From positions 62,001-126,000 of the forward strand of contig NZ_JACXAF010000008.1 of the NCBI RefSeq assembly GCF_014773395.1: a stretch of DNA of 64,000 nt. The letters are read 5' to 3'. The notes under the pieces were generated by a model, which ran no database searches, had not been told where the DNA came from, and saw nothing but the letters and a program-made list of their open reading frames with translations. The translations under genes and the position numbers were made by a program. How positions within the stretch are numbered: the first letter of the stretch is position 1; every line of letters starts with the position of its first letter. This DNA comes from Neiella litorisoli. Its GTDB lineage: Bacteria > Pseudomonadota > Gammaproteobacteria > Enterobacterales > Neiellaceae. Of this stretch, positions 33,378 to 40,678 are shown piece after piece.

Positions 33378-33576
33378 GTTTCGCCCCTGCGTTTTCAGTT
33401 CCATCAACAACCGAGACTCAACATATGACAACAAGCTTTTGAATTGACATTCACAAGCTTGCCAACGTGAACAACAATCCATGTTCATTACACTGGGCTA
33501 AATATTAGCTTTAAATCAATTAATTAATATACCGCTGACGATACAATAACAAACTAAGTTGTTAAAGGGATCGAAC

Positions 33577-33873
33577 ATGAATAAACGATATTTTGTATGC
33601 AGGCATGCTGGCGCAATCGATTGGGCAAAACAGCAAGGGATTGAAGTTGACGCTCAGATACCACATCTCGACATAAACGATTTACGCCGCAATGATATTG
33701 TTATGGGCACTCTACCGGTCCACTTGGCAGCAGAGGTTTGCGCAATAGGCGCAAAGTACTTCCATTTGACGCTTACAATCCCAGAGCACCTTAGAGGCAA
33801 AGAGCTTACAGCCAAAGAAATGGATGAGTGTGGTGCACAACTGAGATCCTATGAAGTGAATCAGTCTGACTAG
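33577..33873 (+). CDS. csx16: Csx16 (VVA1548 family) CRISPR accessory protein
   Basis: A 98-aa protein from the ATG at 33577 (AAAGGGA 6 nt upstream; a TTG six codons earlier is unlikely). RYFVCRHAGAIDWAKQQGI, the central block ending in GTLPVHLAAEVCAIGAKYFH, and LRGKELTAKEM match the short Csx16/TIGR02620 family first named from Vibrio vulnificus. Csx16 occurs beside type III systems with CARF effectors. I recall recent work proposing ring-nuclease activity for this group, which would let the cell switch the cOA signal off. It is divergent from the membrane CARF gene B. Confidence 0.9.
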   Translation: MNKRYFVCRHAGAIDWAKQQGIEVDAQIPHLDINDLRRNDIVMGTLPVHLAAEVCAIGAKYFHLTLTIPEHLRGKELTAKEMDECGAQLRSYEVNQSD

Positions 33874-33947
33874 AAGCTAGCGATGGAGGCCAGAGCCTAT
33901 GCTTCAGCAAGTGCATGATGCTAGTTTGCTCCAGCTAGTAAATGCAT

Positions 33948-34002
33948 GTTTGAGTCTAACGAGCGAGCCTTTGACTCAAACGGTGGTTCGTTTGAGTCAA
34001 AC
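33948..34002. repeat. Three 13-bp palindromes at exact 21-bp spacing
   Basis: GTTTGAGTCTAAC (33948), CTTTGACTCAAAC (33969) and GTTTGAGTCAAAC (33990): the last is a perfect palindrome around its centre base and the other two differ by one base at one arm. Start-to-start distance is 21 bp, two helical turns. They lie between csx16 and the att fragment. Read as codons they give a repeated F-[ED]-S-N heptapeptide, so a coding origin is an alternative. Confidence 0.75.
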
Positions 34003-34134
34003 AAAGCACCTAGCAACATCATCAGGTCGATAAACACTATGATGGCCAGCAAATTTAACGTGTATTCCATGCAGCGTTCCAATGAAAGGTTAGGCTCAGA
34101 TAAGTCCATACATATCAACCTGGTACAGCATCAA

Positions 34135-34157
34135 TTCAACCTCCCCCGGCTCCACCA
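34135..34157 (+). mobile_element. Truncated tmRNA/tRNA 3' end, probable right attachment site of the island
   Basis: The segment begins with the T-loop string TTCAACC and runs through TCCCC, the acceptor strand CGGCTCC, discriminator A and CCA. The 5' half of the T-stem is missing (the preceding bases ATCAA cannot pair with TCCCC), so only the 3' tip of an RNA gene is present. CGGCTCCACCA suits a proteobacterial tmRNA (5' end GGGGCCG) best. A terminator follows 12 nt later, as it would after ssrA. Islands that integrate in ssrA leave such a copy at the far end. The intact gene would then lie to the left, outside the window. Confidence 0.65.
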
Positions 34158-34169
34158 CACAACAGAATC

Positions 34170-34193
34170 AAGACGTCTCAGGGCGTCTTTTTT
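34170..34193 (+). terminator. Terminator following the tmRNA/tRNA 3' end fragment
   Basis: AAGACG (34170-34175) / CGTCTT (34184-34189) with a continuing T run. It is plus-strand and probably the original terminator of the RNA gene disrupted by integration. Confidence 0.75.
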
Positions 34194-34312
34194 CTTGCCT
34201 AAATAAAATGAATATCAATAAGCTAGACTTTTTAATTCCTTCCCCCTTTAATTCGCACGTATCAATGTATCAATCACTATCAAGGTGAACTCCCCATTTA
34301 AGACGAGCACTT

Positions 34313-35626
34313 CTATCGTGTCATAACTCGCCCCAAGGCACTGCAACGCTCTGTAATACGTTGAATAATCGTATCGTAAATATCGTCCGGCATATCGGTC
34401 CGAAAACCGCTATCTATGGTCTCCGTCACGTTGCGGCAGAGTTTAGCTATGTGTTTTTCGACAACCTTTTGCGGCAAGCCGATGTTCACACCCAGCTGAA
34501 CAAAATCGGCTTTGGTGTAATAACCAAAATGCTCATACGCATCACTGAACTCTCCTTCGTCGCCTTCTTCAATGGCCAGCAGCCCAATTGACAGGTAACA
34601 CGCTTGATCAAAGATTGGATAGGGAGCCAAACTCAACACGTCATACATGGGGGTGAGCAGCTCCATGATGCAGTTTCGACGATCAGGCTTTCTTTGCATT
34701 GAGAAATTCTTTAAATGCAGATCATTGTTACCGACGATAAAGCTATAGATCAGCTGCAAAAATAGTTTGAGGGTGATGGCTTTGCTATGACCCGCGCACT
34801 TGCTGAGTTTGAGCAATACCGTTTCATAACTGAGTGCATCGCTGTCTTTGTTTTTTGGATGGACCTGACAAAGCGAAGCCCCATCTTCAATCAAGTAACG
34901 TTGGCGCTCATTAATCACATCAAAGCGTTTGGTCACGTAGGCAAGCTCACCGGATTCAAAAGGAACTAAGCCACAGTCAGCAATATCAAACCCCACTTTT
35001 TTAGCCAGCTGCATGACAAAGAATTCGTTCTCGGGTAAATGAGGCGCTTCCTCTGGTGCGGGTTTCACAATGTACTGACCGCCGCTACTGGTTGGCCTGA
35101 GTGTTCGCCCTTCTAATTTCATCAGCAACTTTCGTTGCACGCCCGAGATCGAGTGCCCATCGGTATGGTCAACAGCATGCTGATTAAACTGATTTGGGGC
35201 ACCAATGATGCTAACCCCTCGTTCTTTTAACGTCATAGGGGTAGCAATTGGAATATTGACTAATTGCCCGCCCTCAATCTCTGCAACATCACCAGCCACA
35301 ACCGATACGGCTCCAATCAGCTCTTTACCATTGGCGCATAACAATCCAAATTCATCTTTCTTATCAAGCCTTGCGAGGTTAGCTTGGTGTGCTCGTAACC
35401 AACCTTCCGACAGTAAATTGGTAAAAAACGGCGGCAAAATATCAAAGTCGAATGCTTCACGGCGCAATGGGAAATGGTGCCCGATGGGTACGCCTTGGCT
35501 AAGATAACTCTCAAGGTAAGTGAACCGGTAAAGTTCCCGGCCGGAGAGCGTCGGGTCAATGTATTCGATTAAATCGCCAGCCTTGATGCTATTCACAAAA
35601 ACCGAAGCAGTGCGATTAATCTTCAT
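34313..35626 (-). CDS. hipA: HipA-type serine/threonine kinase toxin
   Basis: A 437-aa toxin kinase; HipA proteins phosphorylate translation factors such as GltX and induce dormancy. The ATG at 35626 has GGGA 8 nt upstream and overlaps the hipB stop by 11 nt, whereas the longer frame from 35659 lies inside hipB. SGVQRKLLMKLEG is the kinase-lobe start with the regulatory Ser region, GNNDLHLKNFS is the catalytic loop (GNxDxHxKN), and MYDVL is the metal-binding D-x-x motif. All key residues are present, so an active kinase is likely. It forms a unit with the HTH antitoxin upstream. Confidence 0.92.
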   Translation of the reverse strand: MKINRTASVFVNSIKAGDLIEYIDPTLSGRELYRFTYLESYLSQGVPIGHHFPLRREAFDFDILPPFFTNLLSEGWLRAHQANLARLDKKDEFGLLCANGKELIGAVSVVAGDVAEIEGGQLVNIPIATPMTLKERGVSIIGAPNQFNQHAVDHTDGHSISGVQRKLLMKLEGRTLRPTSSGGQYIVKPAPEEAPHLPENEFFVMQLAKKVGFDIADCGLVPFESGELAYVTKRFDVINERQRYLIEDGASLCQVHPKNKDSDALSYETVLLKLSKCAGHSKAITLKLFLQLIYSFIVGNNDLHLKNFSMQRKPDRRNCIMELLTPMYDVLSLAPYPIFDQACYLSIGLLAIEEGDEGEFSDAYEHFGYYTKADFVQLGVNIGLPQKVVEKHIAKLCRNVTETIDSGFRTDMPDDIYDTIIQRITERCSALGRVMTR

Positions 35627-35921
35627 GCTTGCGTCCCACGAATAACTGATAGTTGCCAAGCACAGATAGGATGGATTCGATCGTTGCCCGTTTGGTGGAG
35701 CCAGGGCTATTGAATGCTTTATAGAGAGTCGTTTTGCTGATCATGGCCAATTCGCAAAACGTATCGATGATGATTTGCTGCTCTTCGCAATACTGCTGGA
35801 CGCGCTCTTTTAACTCGGCAAGTGGAAAAGCATCGGTCTTATCATATTGATACGATTCTAAGCGCTCAACTTCCTGCAGTAACGTTAGGATTTGCTGCTT
35901 CAGTGGTTGCAATTCATTCAT
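35616..35921 (-). CDS. hipB: HipB-type HTH antitoxin
   Basis: A 101-aa antitoxin and autorepressor. Residues 50-95 form an HTH (FCELAMISKTTLYKAF, then STKRATIESILSVLG) of the XRE/Cro type used by HipB. The N-terminal 35 residues are a Leu-rich coiled coil (LLQEVERLESYQYD), an extension not seen in E. coli HipB (88 aa). The gene overlaps hipA by 11 nt in the usual antitoxin-toxin order. Repeated GTTCACT/TATAA motifs directly upstream are candidate binding sites. Confidence 0.82.
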   Translation of the reverse strand: MNELQPLKQQILTLLQEVERLESYQYDKTDAFPLAELKERVQQYCEEQQIIIDTFCELAMISKTTLYKAFNSPGSTKRATIESILSVLGNYQLFVGRKHED

Positions 35922-35934
35922 GGCCTAGCCTTTT

Positions 35935-36118
35935 AGTTCACTATAAGTTACTAATTTAAAATTTCGCACTACATAAAAAACAAAAATAGCCAAAACATAA
36001 TCAAAAGTACACAAAAGCAAACGCCAACACAAAAATGACCACCAAAATGAACTATAAGCCCAGATCAACCACCAAAAAACCACCATAAAGAACTGTTTAA
36101 TTAAAAAGTTCACTTTAA
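35935..36118. promoter_or_regulatory. hipBA promoter region with repeated operator-like motifs
   Basis: AGTTCACTATAAG at 35935-35947, ATGAACTATAAG at 36047-36058 and AGTTCACTTTAA at 36107-36118. The first lies 14 nt before the hipB start. The stretch is AC-rich on the plus strand and AT-rich overall. Cooperative HipB binding at spaced sites is the expected mode of control. The motif assignment is by eye. Confidence 0.4.
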
Positions 36119-36139
36119 AAAACCAACCTCAATGGTTTT
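36119..36139 (-). terminator. Intrinsic terminator after the 151-aa gene
   Basis: AAAACCA (36119-36125) / TGGTTTT (36133-36139), loop of 7 nt. Read on the minus strand the stem ends in a T run, and it lies 33 nt after the stop of the gene at 36172. Confidence 0.65.
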
Positions 36140-36171
36140 GGGGAGTGAATCAACACATCTGATGTACTCGC

Positions 36172-36627
36172 TCAGCTTCCAAAATGGATTTGTAAGTTGG
36201 CATCAACCAAACCCAACGGATCACCTTTGATACCAGCACCTAATGACCAACCTTTAGGCTGCATAAATGCTTTAATGGCCTGCCACAATTGGCTAGATAT
36301 TTTCAAAATAAGTGGCTTAATTCGGTTCTTGATGAAAAGCTCGACGGAATCTATCGCCCCTCGCAAACCTTGTCCAAGCCCCCCGAATCCCCCTGTGCGA
36401 TCAGTTGCCATTGCTAATGCGCCTTCAAAGCAGGCTACTTGAGCACTGACTTCAGATAGTTTTAAAACTAAATCTGGCGCGAATTCAACGATCGATTCAG
36501 GCGTTTGAATCGAGTCCCCAATCTCCATCATCAGTGCTGGCGTGCGATATAGGAACTCATCGACTGATGCACCGTTTTCGTCACCACCAAACTTTTCAAA
36601 GAAATAACTAAACTCACCATTAAACAT
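36172..36627 (-). CDS. Hypothetical protein
   Basis: A 151-aa protein with no signal peptide. The N-terminal part is acidic, the central part is Gly-rich (TGGFGGLGQGLRG), and the C-terminal part contains Lys-Ile-Leu amphipathic stretches (KNRIKPLILKIS). No family is recognised. It diverges from the lysis gene pair downstream and is followed by its own terminator. The glycine hinge flanked by amphipathic helices might indicate membrane or self-association, but this is a weak inference. Confidence 0.6.
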   Translation of the reverse strand: MFNGEFSYFFEKFGGDENGASVDEFLYRTPALMMEIGDSIQTPESIVEFAPDLVLKLSEVSAQVACFEGALAMATDRTGGFGGLGQGLRGAIDSVELFIKNRIKPLILKISSQLWQAIKAFMQPKGWSLGAGIKGDPLGLVDANLQIHFGS

Positions 36628-36880
36628 CTTCGATGTTACCCCTGAGCATTTTTAGCAAAGCAGCATGAGACTCTGTCATTCCTTTATCTCCGGTTATTCG
36701 CAGCTAATGTTTATCAACAGCAACCTTCAATATAGGTCGCTACGAAAAGTTCTCAATTCGATTAGATGTTGACTATGCTGATCGGGCATGCCGTTTCACC
36801 AAGTCAACAGGCAGCTAAATGGTTGTCGCCATGTTTGGCTCTCGCGCCGCACTAGGTTCTGGGGTTCAAGGAGGATTGAG

Positions 36881-38278
36881 ATGAGCACTGTTGTCTGCAC
36901 TGCACCACTGAATGTTCGCGCCTTGCCTGTCATCAACAGCCAAATATTAGGAGTACTTGAATCGGGCCGAGCGATTGCCACCAATGGTGAAAGCAATGCT
37001 TGGTATGAAGTCGATTTTCAAGGCTCGATTGGTTATGTCTACGGCGGCTACGTAGCGCCGGTGAATCAATATCCAGAAACCTTCGCCATCGTTAACGTCG
37101 GCGCATTAAATGTCCGAGACCAACCTAGTGCTTCGGGCAAAAAATTAGGCTTGGTGTATCGTGATAACGTATTGAAGGTTCAGGCCATCACCAGCGGCTG
37201 GCTCGAAATTGAATTTAATCGCGGCATTGGTTATGTCAGCCAATCTTACGCCAAAGTGTATGCCGCCCTGCCCGGCTATTCGGCCATCGTTACCGCCAAC
37301 TTACTCAATATACGAAACGGTCCTTCGCGCCAAAGCCAGATCATTAGCCAAGTTCCCGGAGGCACACAATTAACCATCGACTCTGTCATTGGTGCTTGGT
37401 GCCAATTGAAGATGAATGGCCAACAGGTCTATACCCCAGCCCGTTACCTACGACAAGTGCCTGTCATCGATGAAGTGTCGAGCACGATTGAGCAAGCCGC
37501 AGAGGATGAAGCGCCACTTATCGACAAGCCGGAAGCAGATGAGCCTGCAATAATGCAGTTGCAGCCGGTCAATAAGTTGCCAGTCGCAGGTAGCTCCAGC
37601 CAACAAAATGTTGCACGGACCTGGAACAACTACGGCGCCTTGCTACAACGCTTGAGTAGAGCGAAGGCACTTGATGTCGCTTGCGCTGTGGCCGTGCTAT
37701 GTGTTGAGAGTTCAGGAAAAGGTTTTGAGTATGATAACCAAAACCGCATGATCATCCGGTTCGAGAACCACAAGTTCTACCGCTATTGGGGCAAGCAGCA
37801 CCAAGCGCAATTTGATCAGCATTTCAAATATACCAAAGGCAAAGCTTGGACCGGCCACCAATGGCGTACCAGCCCAGACCATCAATGGCAAAGCTTCCAC
37901 GGTAATCAGGCCAAAGAATGGCAGGCCTTCTTGTTTGCTCAATCCATCGATAAAGAAGCCGCCATGTTGTCCATCAGTATGGGGGCGCCACAAATCATGG
38001 GGTTCAACTATCGCCAAATCGGCTATGACAACGTTGAGCAAATGTTCGACGCGTTCTGTGAAGGCATGGACTCTCAAATTGCCGGCTTCTTTAACTTTTT
38101 CTCTCCGGCAATGATCAAACAACTACAACAACTTGATTTTGTTGCTTTTGCCAAGGGTTACAACGGCGACGGCCAAAAACAAAAATATGGTCAGTGGATC
38201 CGCAACCACTACGACGCTTTTAAGCACCTACATGACCAAACGCTGACAACCAACGCTAACAACAGGAGGCTAGCGTGA
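36881..38278 (+). CDS. N-acetylmuramidase endolysin with three SH3-like domains
   Basis: A 465-aa peptidoglycan hydrolase from the ATG at 36881, with AGGAGG 6 nt upstream; the longer frame from 36788 has no such site. Three bacterial SH3 repeats (about 1-60, 65-125, 135-190; each with a LNVR- or LNIRNGPS-type strand) bind the cell wall. After an acidic linker, residues about 245-460 form a DUF3380-type N-acetylmuramidase: CVESSGKGF with the catalytic Glu candidate, RFENHKFYRYWG, and SMGAPQIMGFNY. No signal peptide is present, so export needs the holin encoded next. Similar enzymes occur in phages and in stand-alone lysis cassettes. Confidence 0.85.
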   Translation: MSTVVCTAPLNVRALPVINSQILGVLESGRAIATNGESNAWYEVDFQGSIGYVYGGYVAPVNQYPETFAIVNVGALNVRDQPSASGKKLGLVYRDNVLKVQAITSGWLEIEFNRGIGYVSQSYAKVYAALPGYSAIVTANLLNIRNGPSRQSQIISQVPGGTQLTIDSVIGAWCQLKMNGQQVYTPARYLRQVPVIDEVSSTIEQAAEDEAPLIDKPEADEPAIMQLQPVNKLPVAGSSSQQNVARTWNNYGALLQRLSRAKALDVACAVAVLCVESSGKGFEYDNQNRMIIRFENHKFYRYWGKQHQAQFDQHFKYTKGKAWTGHQWRTSPDHQWQSFHGNQAKEWQAFLFAQSIDKEAAMLSISMGAPQIMGFNYRQIGYDNVEQMFDAFCEGMDSQIAGFFNFFSPAMIKQLQQLDFVAFAKGYNGDGQKQKYGQWIRNHYDAFKHLHDQTLTTNANNRRLA

Positions 38279-38706
38279 GCATACTTTCATTTATCAGCAG
38301 TATCTTCGAACCGGCAGTGAAGCTTATTGATGATTTGCACACCAGTGATGAAGAAAAGCTGCAAATGCAGCGTGAAATCAAAAAGGTAGAGAACGAACTG
38401 CTGACCAAGGTGATTGATTACGAGCAGCAGCTGCCGGCCAGTAAAACCAAAATCATCACTGCCGAAGCAACCGGTCAATCGGCGCTGCAACGCAATTGGC
38501 GGCCAATCACTATGCTGACCTTTTTAGCCTTGGTGGTGTTTGATAGTTTCGGCTGGTTACCCAACCCGTTAGCAGACGAGGCTTGGGTGTTATTGCAAAT
38601 CGGCTTAGGTGGTTACGTTGCCGGTCGCTCCGCCGAGAAAATTACCCAGCAATACATGAAGGGCCGTTCGCCAGATAATACCAACGACGCATCGGCTAAA
38701 GGTTAA
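38275..38706 (+). CDS. Holin, 3TM/GTA-type
   Basis: A 143-aa protein starting at a GTG that overlaps the endolysin stop by 4 nt, with GGAGG upstream. The N-terminal half is an amphipathic coiled coil (DEEKLQMQREIKKVENEL). RNWRPITMLTFLALVVF and the helix around WVLLQIGLGGYVAGRS are membrane segments typical of the holin_3TM family found in gene transfer agents and phages. It would let the muramidase reach the cell wall. A strong terminator follows 18 nt after the stop, closing a two-gene lysis operon. Confidence 0.82.
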   Translation: MSILSFISSIFEPAVKLIDDLHTSDEEKLQMQREIKKVENELLTKVIDYEQQLPASKTKIITAEATGQSALQRNWRPITMLTFLALVVFDSFGWLPNPLADEAWVLLQIGLGGYVAGRSAEKITQQYMKGRSPDNTNDASAKG

Positions 38707-38724
38707 GTGGCTCAGCGCACAAAA

Positions 38725-38748
38725 AAGCCACCCCGCGGAGGGTGGCTT
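38725..38748. terminator. Bidirectional terminator between the lysis operon and sapC
   Basis: AAGCCACCC / GGGTGGCTT, 9-bp perfect stem with a 6-nt loop. An A run on the left serves the minus-strand sapC; the right flank (GCATTATTTTG) serves the holin gene less well. Confidence 0.88.
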
Positions 38749-38779
38749 GCATTATTTTGATTTGAGCTGGACCGATCAA

Positions 38780-39463
38780 TTAGTCGCGTAGCAGCGATTG
38801 GATCTGGCCCAAAGAACACAGGTGGATGTAAATCAAGCCTAAGAAACCAGACTTGTTTAGCTCCAACACTTGCTCATCACTCAGTTGCTTGAACTTCTCT
38901 TCATCAACAATATTGATACCAGTTACTTCTTGCTTGGTACCGTCTTTGCGTTGAATGTTTAGGTTTGATGCTTGCAGCAATTCAAGTTCAGTCAATTTCG
39001 CAATGAATGCTTCGGTAGCTGCGTCTTGCTGGATCAGGTTTTCGATAGAGCCGATGATGCCTTCAAAATACTCGCTACGCTCACCAGTTTCAGTAAACAG
39101 CGGCTGACCTTCTGTTTCAGAAACGCGAACATCGTCTTGATTCAGACAAATCACTGGCTTCTCATCGTTGCTGATAAAGAACGGGCCACGAGCCATGTTG
39201 TGCGGTAAGTAAGTAGCGGTCCACTTGCCATCAACAACAAACTTGTTCTCGTTTGGAGCAATCGAGAACATGGCTACGACTTTGAATTTCTTCGACTCTG
39301 GCTCTTGAATGAAAACAATTGGGAAGCAACACGCGGCGCGAGAAAATTCGTGAACAACCAAAGGTGACATGTGGCGCTTGGCGAACACATTAAAATCGGT
39401 CAACGGCTTAATTTTGGTATTGGCGTGCTGTTTTACGGTAATCGGTGCGATATTTACTGCCAC
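38780..39463 (-). CDS. SapC family protein
   Basis: A 227-aa protein starting at a GTG (39463) with AGGA upstream. The body follows the SapC (PF07277) pattern: FAKRHMSPLVVHEFSRAA, the block with YLPHNMARGPFF, and a helical C-terminus with IQRKDG. Named after a Campylobacter S-layer-associated protein, the family is frequent in marine gammaproteobacteria, often near phage-like or outer-membrane genes. Its biochemical role is not established. It shares a terminator with the convergent lysis operon. Confidence 0.8.
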   Translation of the reverse strand: MAVNIAPITVKQHANTKIKPLTDFNVFAKRHMSPLVVHEFSRAACCFPIVFIQEPESKKFKVVAMFSIAPNENKFVVDGKWTATYLPHNMARGPFFISNDEKPVICLNQDDVRVSETEGQPLFTETGERSEYFEGIIGSIENLIQQDAATEAFIAKLTELELLQASNLNIQRKDGTKQEVTGINIVDEEKFKQLSDEQVLELNKSGFLGLIYIHLCSLGQIQSLLRD

Positions 39464-39646
39464 GACGATGAATCCTATTAAATGCATGAACTAATGTAGA
39501 GGCCGCATGCTAACAAGTTTTGCCCGAACTGCCAGTGCTATCGACCGAAAACTGTGAGCAATACAGCTGAATCTACCATCCTGTTGGCCGGATATTTTTC
39601 GGTAACGAACGAAATGGCACCAACCTTGGTGCTAATCTGCCCAGAA

Positions 39647-40678
39647 CTATGGCGCGTTGTCAATCACTGCGTAACACAGGCAATCACTTTTGGCGATGAT
39701 TGGATTGGAGGTGATCATGAATAGTTTGAGGCCAACTCGATTCAACAAATGATGCTGACTGACGGCAAATAATTCATTGGTGCGATCGCGCCCAGCAGCG
39801 TCTGTTGCGACGATGCAATTAAGCCCGGCGGTTTTCAAATGAGCCAATGACGTACCCGGCTGCAACCGGCCAAAATTAAAATGCTCGACATCGGGCGGCA
39901 ACGTGATGTCGGCGTCTTGGCACGGTTGCTCGGCATAAGCGATGGTAGCCTCCGAGGTGAGCGTAATACGCAGCGGATCGCTTAATACCTCCATATTCCA
40001 ATCATGAGGCGGCTCCACCAGCACCTGTGACTGACTAACAAAACGCTGCAAACCCTCCCAAGCGACCCGCGCCGATTGCGGATCAATCGCACCGCCGCAC
40101 TCGATGGTCACGATCGGCCGCTGTGCCGTCGTCAGCTCCATTAAAGCCCCCAGTTTGGTTTCGGTGAGCAATAATCGCTCAGTAAACAACGACGCCAATG
40201 CAATGTGCTTGGGGCAGTCAGAAAAACTCACCGCAAAACTAGGACCTGATCCCGAGGTATTGTGAACATCAAGCACTGCTTCGGGTTTAATTTCCGCCAT
40301 TAACGCCAGCAGCTGCGCGGCTATCTTTCCGGGGACATCATCAAAAGGGCCGTAAAAACAGCGATTCAAATCTCTGACTTCGGCAAAATGTCGAACGCTA
40401 AAGTGCGGCTCATGACGGGCAGCCTCGACAGCGCCAATAAAAAAATAACAAGTGACAGCCGGCTGCTGACCCGACTGCAACCAACGCAAAATAGCCATTA
40501 ATCCCGACGGTTCATTGCCATGCAACAAGGTCACGAATAAGCGCGTTCTGCTAGTGTCGCGGCCTTGCTGAACAATCAAGGTGGGCTGCTGCAATTGCTG
40601 CAAAAAGCTGTCAGCACATTGGGCCACCTCGTCGGGCTTGGGGTCGTGCCATACCAGCATGGATTCAAGTGAATTCAT
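39647..40678 (-). CDS. Succinylglutamate desuccinylase/aspartoacylase-family zinc hydrolase
   Basis: A 343-aa zinc-dependent amide hydrolase. TLLHGNEPSG near residue 50 holds the H-x-x-E zinc site, LDVHNTSG near 140 gives the third His, and TIECGG near 195 has the conserved Glu. The ATG at 40678 overlaps the stop of the GCS2-type gene (ATGA), and GGAG lies 9 nt upstream; an in-frame ATG five codons earlier is possible. Coupling with an ATP-dependent carboxylate-amine ligase suggests the pair makes and trims a gamma-glutamyl or similar small amide. The substrate is unknown. Confidence 0.8.
   Translation of the reverse strand: MNSLESMLVWHDPKPDEVAQCADSFLQQLQQPTLIVQQGRDTSRTRLFVTLLHGNEPSGLMAILRWLQSGQQPAVTCYFFIGAVEAARHEPHFSVRHFAEVRDLNRCFYGPFDDVPGKIAAQLLALMAEIKPEAVLDVHNTSGSGPSFAVSFSDCPKHIALASLFTERLLLTETKLGALMELTTAQRPIVTIECGGAIDPQSARVAWEGLQRFVSQSQVLVEPPHDWNMEVLSDPLRITLTSEATIAYAEQPCQDADITLPPDVEHFNFGRLQPGTSLAHLKTAGLNCIVATDAAGRDRTNELFAVSQHHLLNRVGLKLFMITSNPIIAKSDCLCYAVIDNAP

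Larger units (their letters stand above)
33874..34312. other. 439-nt gene-free region at the island's right border
   Basis: Contains the 21-bp-phased palindromes (33948-34002), the tmRNA/tRNA 3'-end fragment (34135-34157) and a terminator (34170-34193). Short frames on both strands cross these elements and are not credible genes. Confidence 0.7.

Noticed and set aside
33946-34206. 86-codon plus-strand frame over the phased palindromes
   Set aside because: It runs through the tmRNA/tRNA fragment and its terminator and has no ribosome-binding site. The heptapeptide repeat is noted under the repeat feature.
35925-36113. 62-codon very hydrophobic minus-strand frame upstream of hipB
   Set aside because: Trp/Phe-rich composition comes from AC-rich plus-strand DNA; it has no ribosome-binding site, and it overlaps the operator-like motifs of hipBA.
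36172-39463. Prophage remnant
   Set aside because: Endolysin and holin are present, but no structural, packaging or phage regulatory gene lies around them; recorded instead as a stand-alone lysis cassette.
40008-40019. Second copy of the tmRNA/tRNA end (GGCTCCACCA string)
   Set aside because: Only ten bases match, inside the AstE-like coding sequence; no T-loop or terminator.
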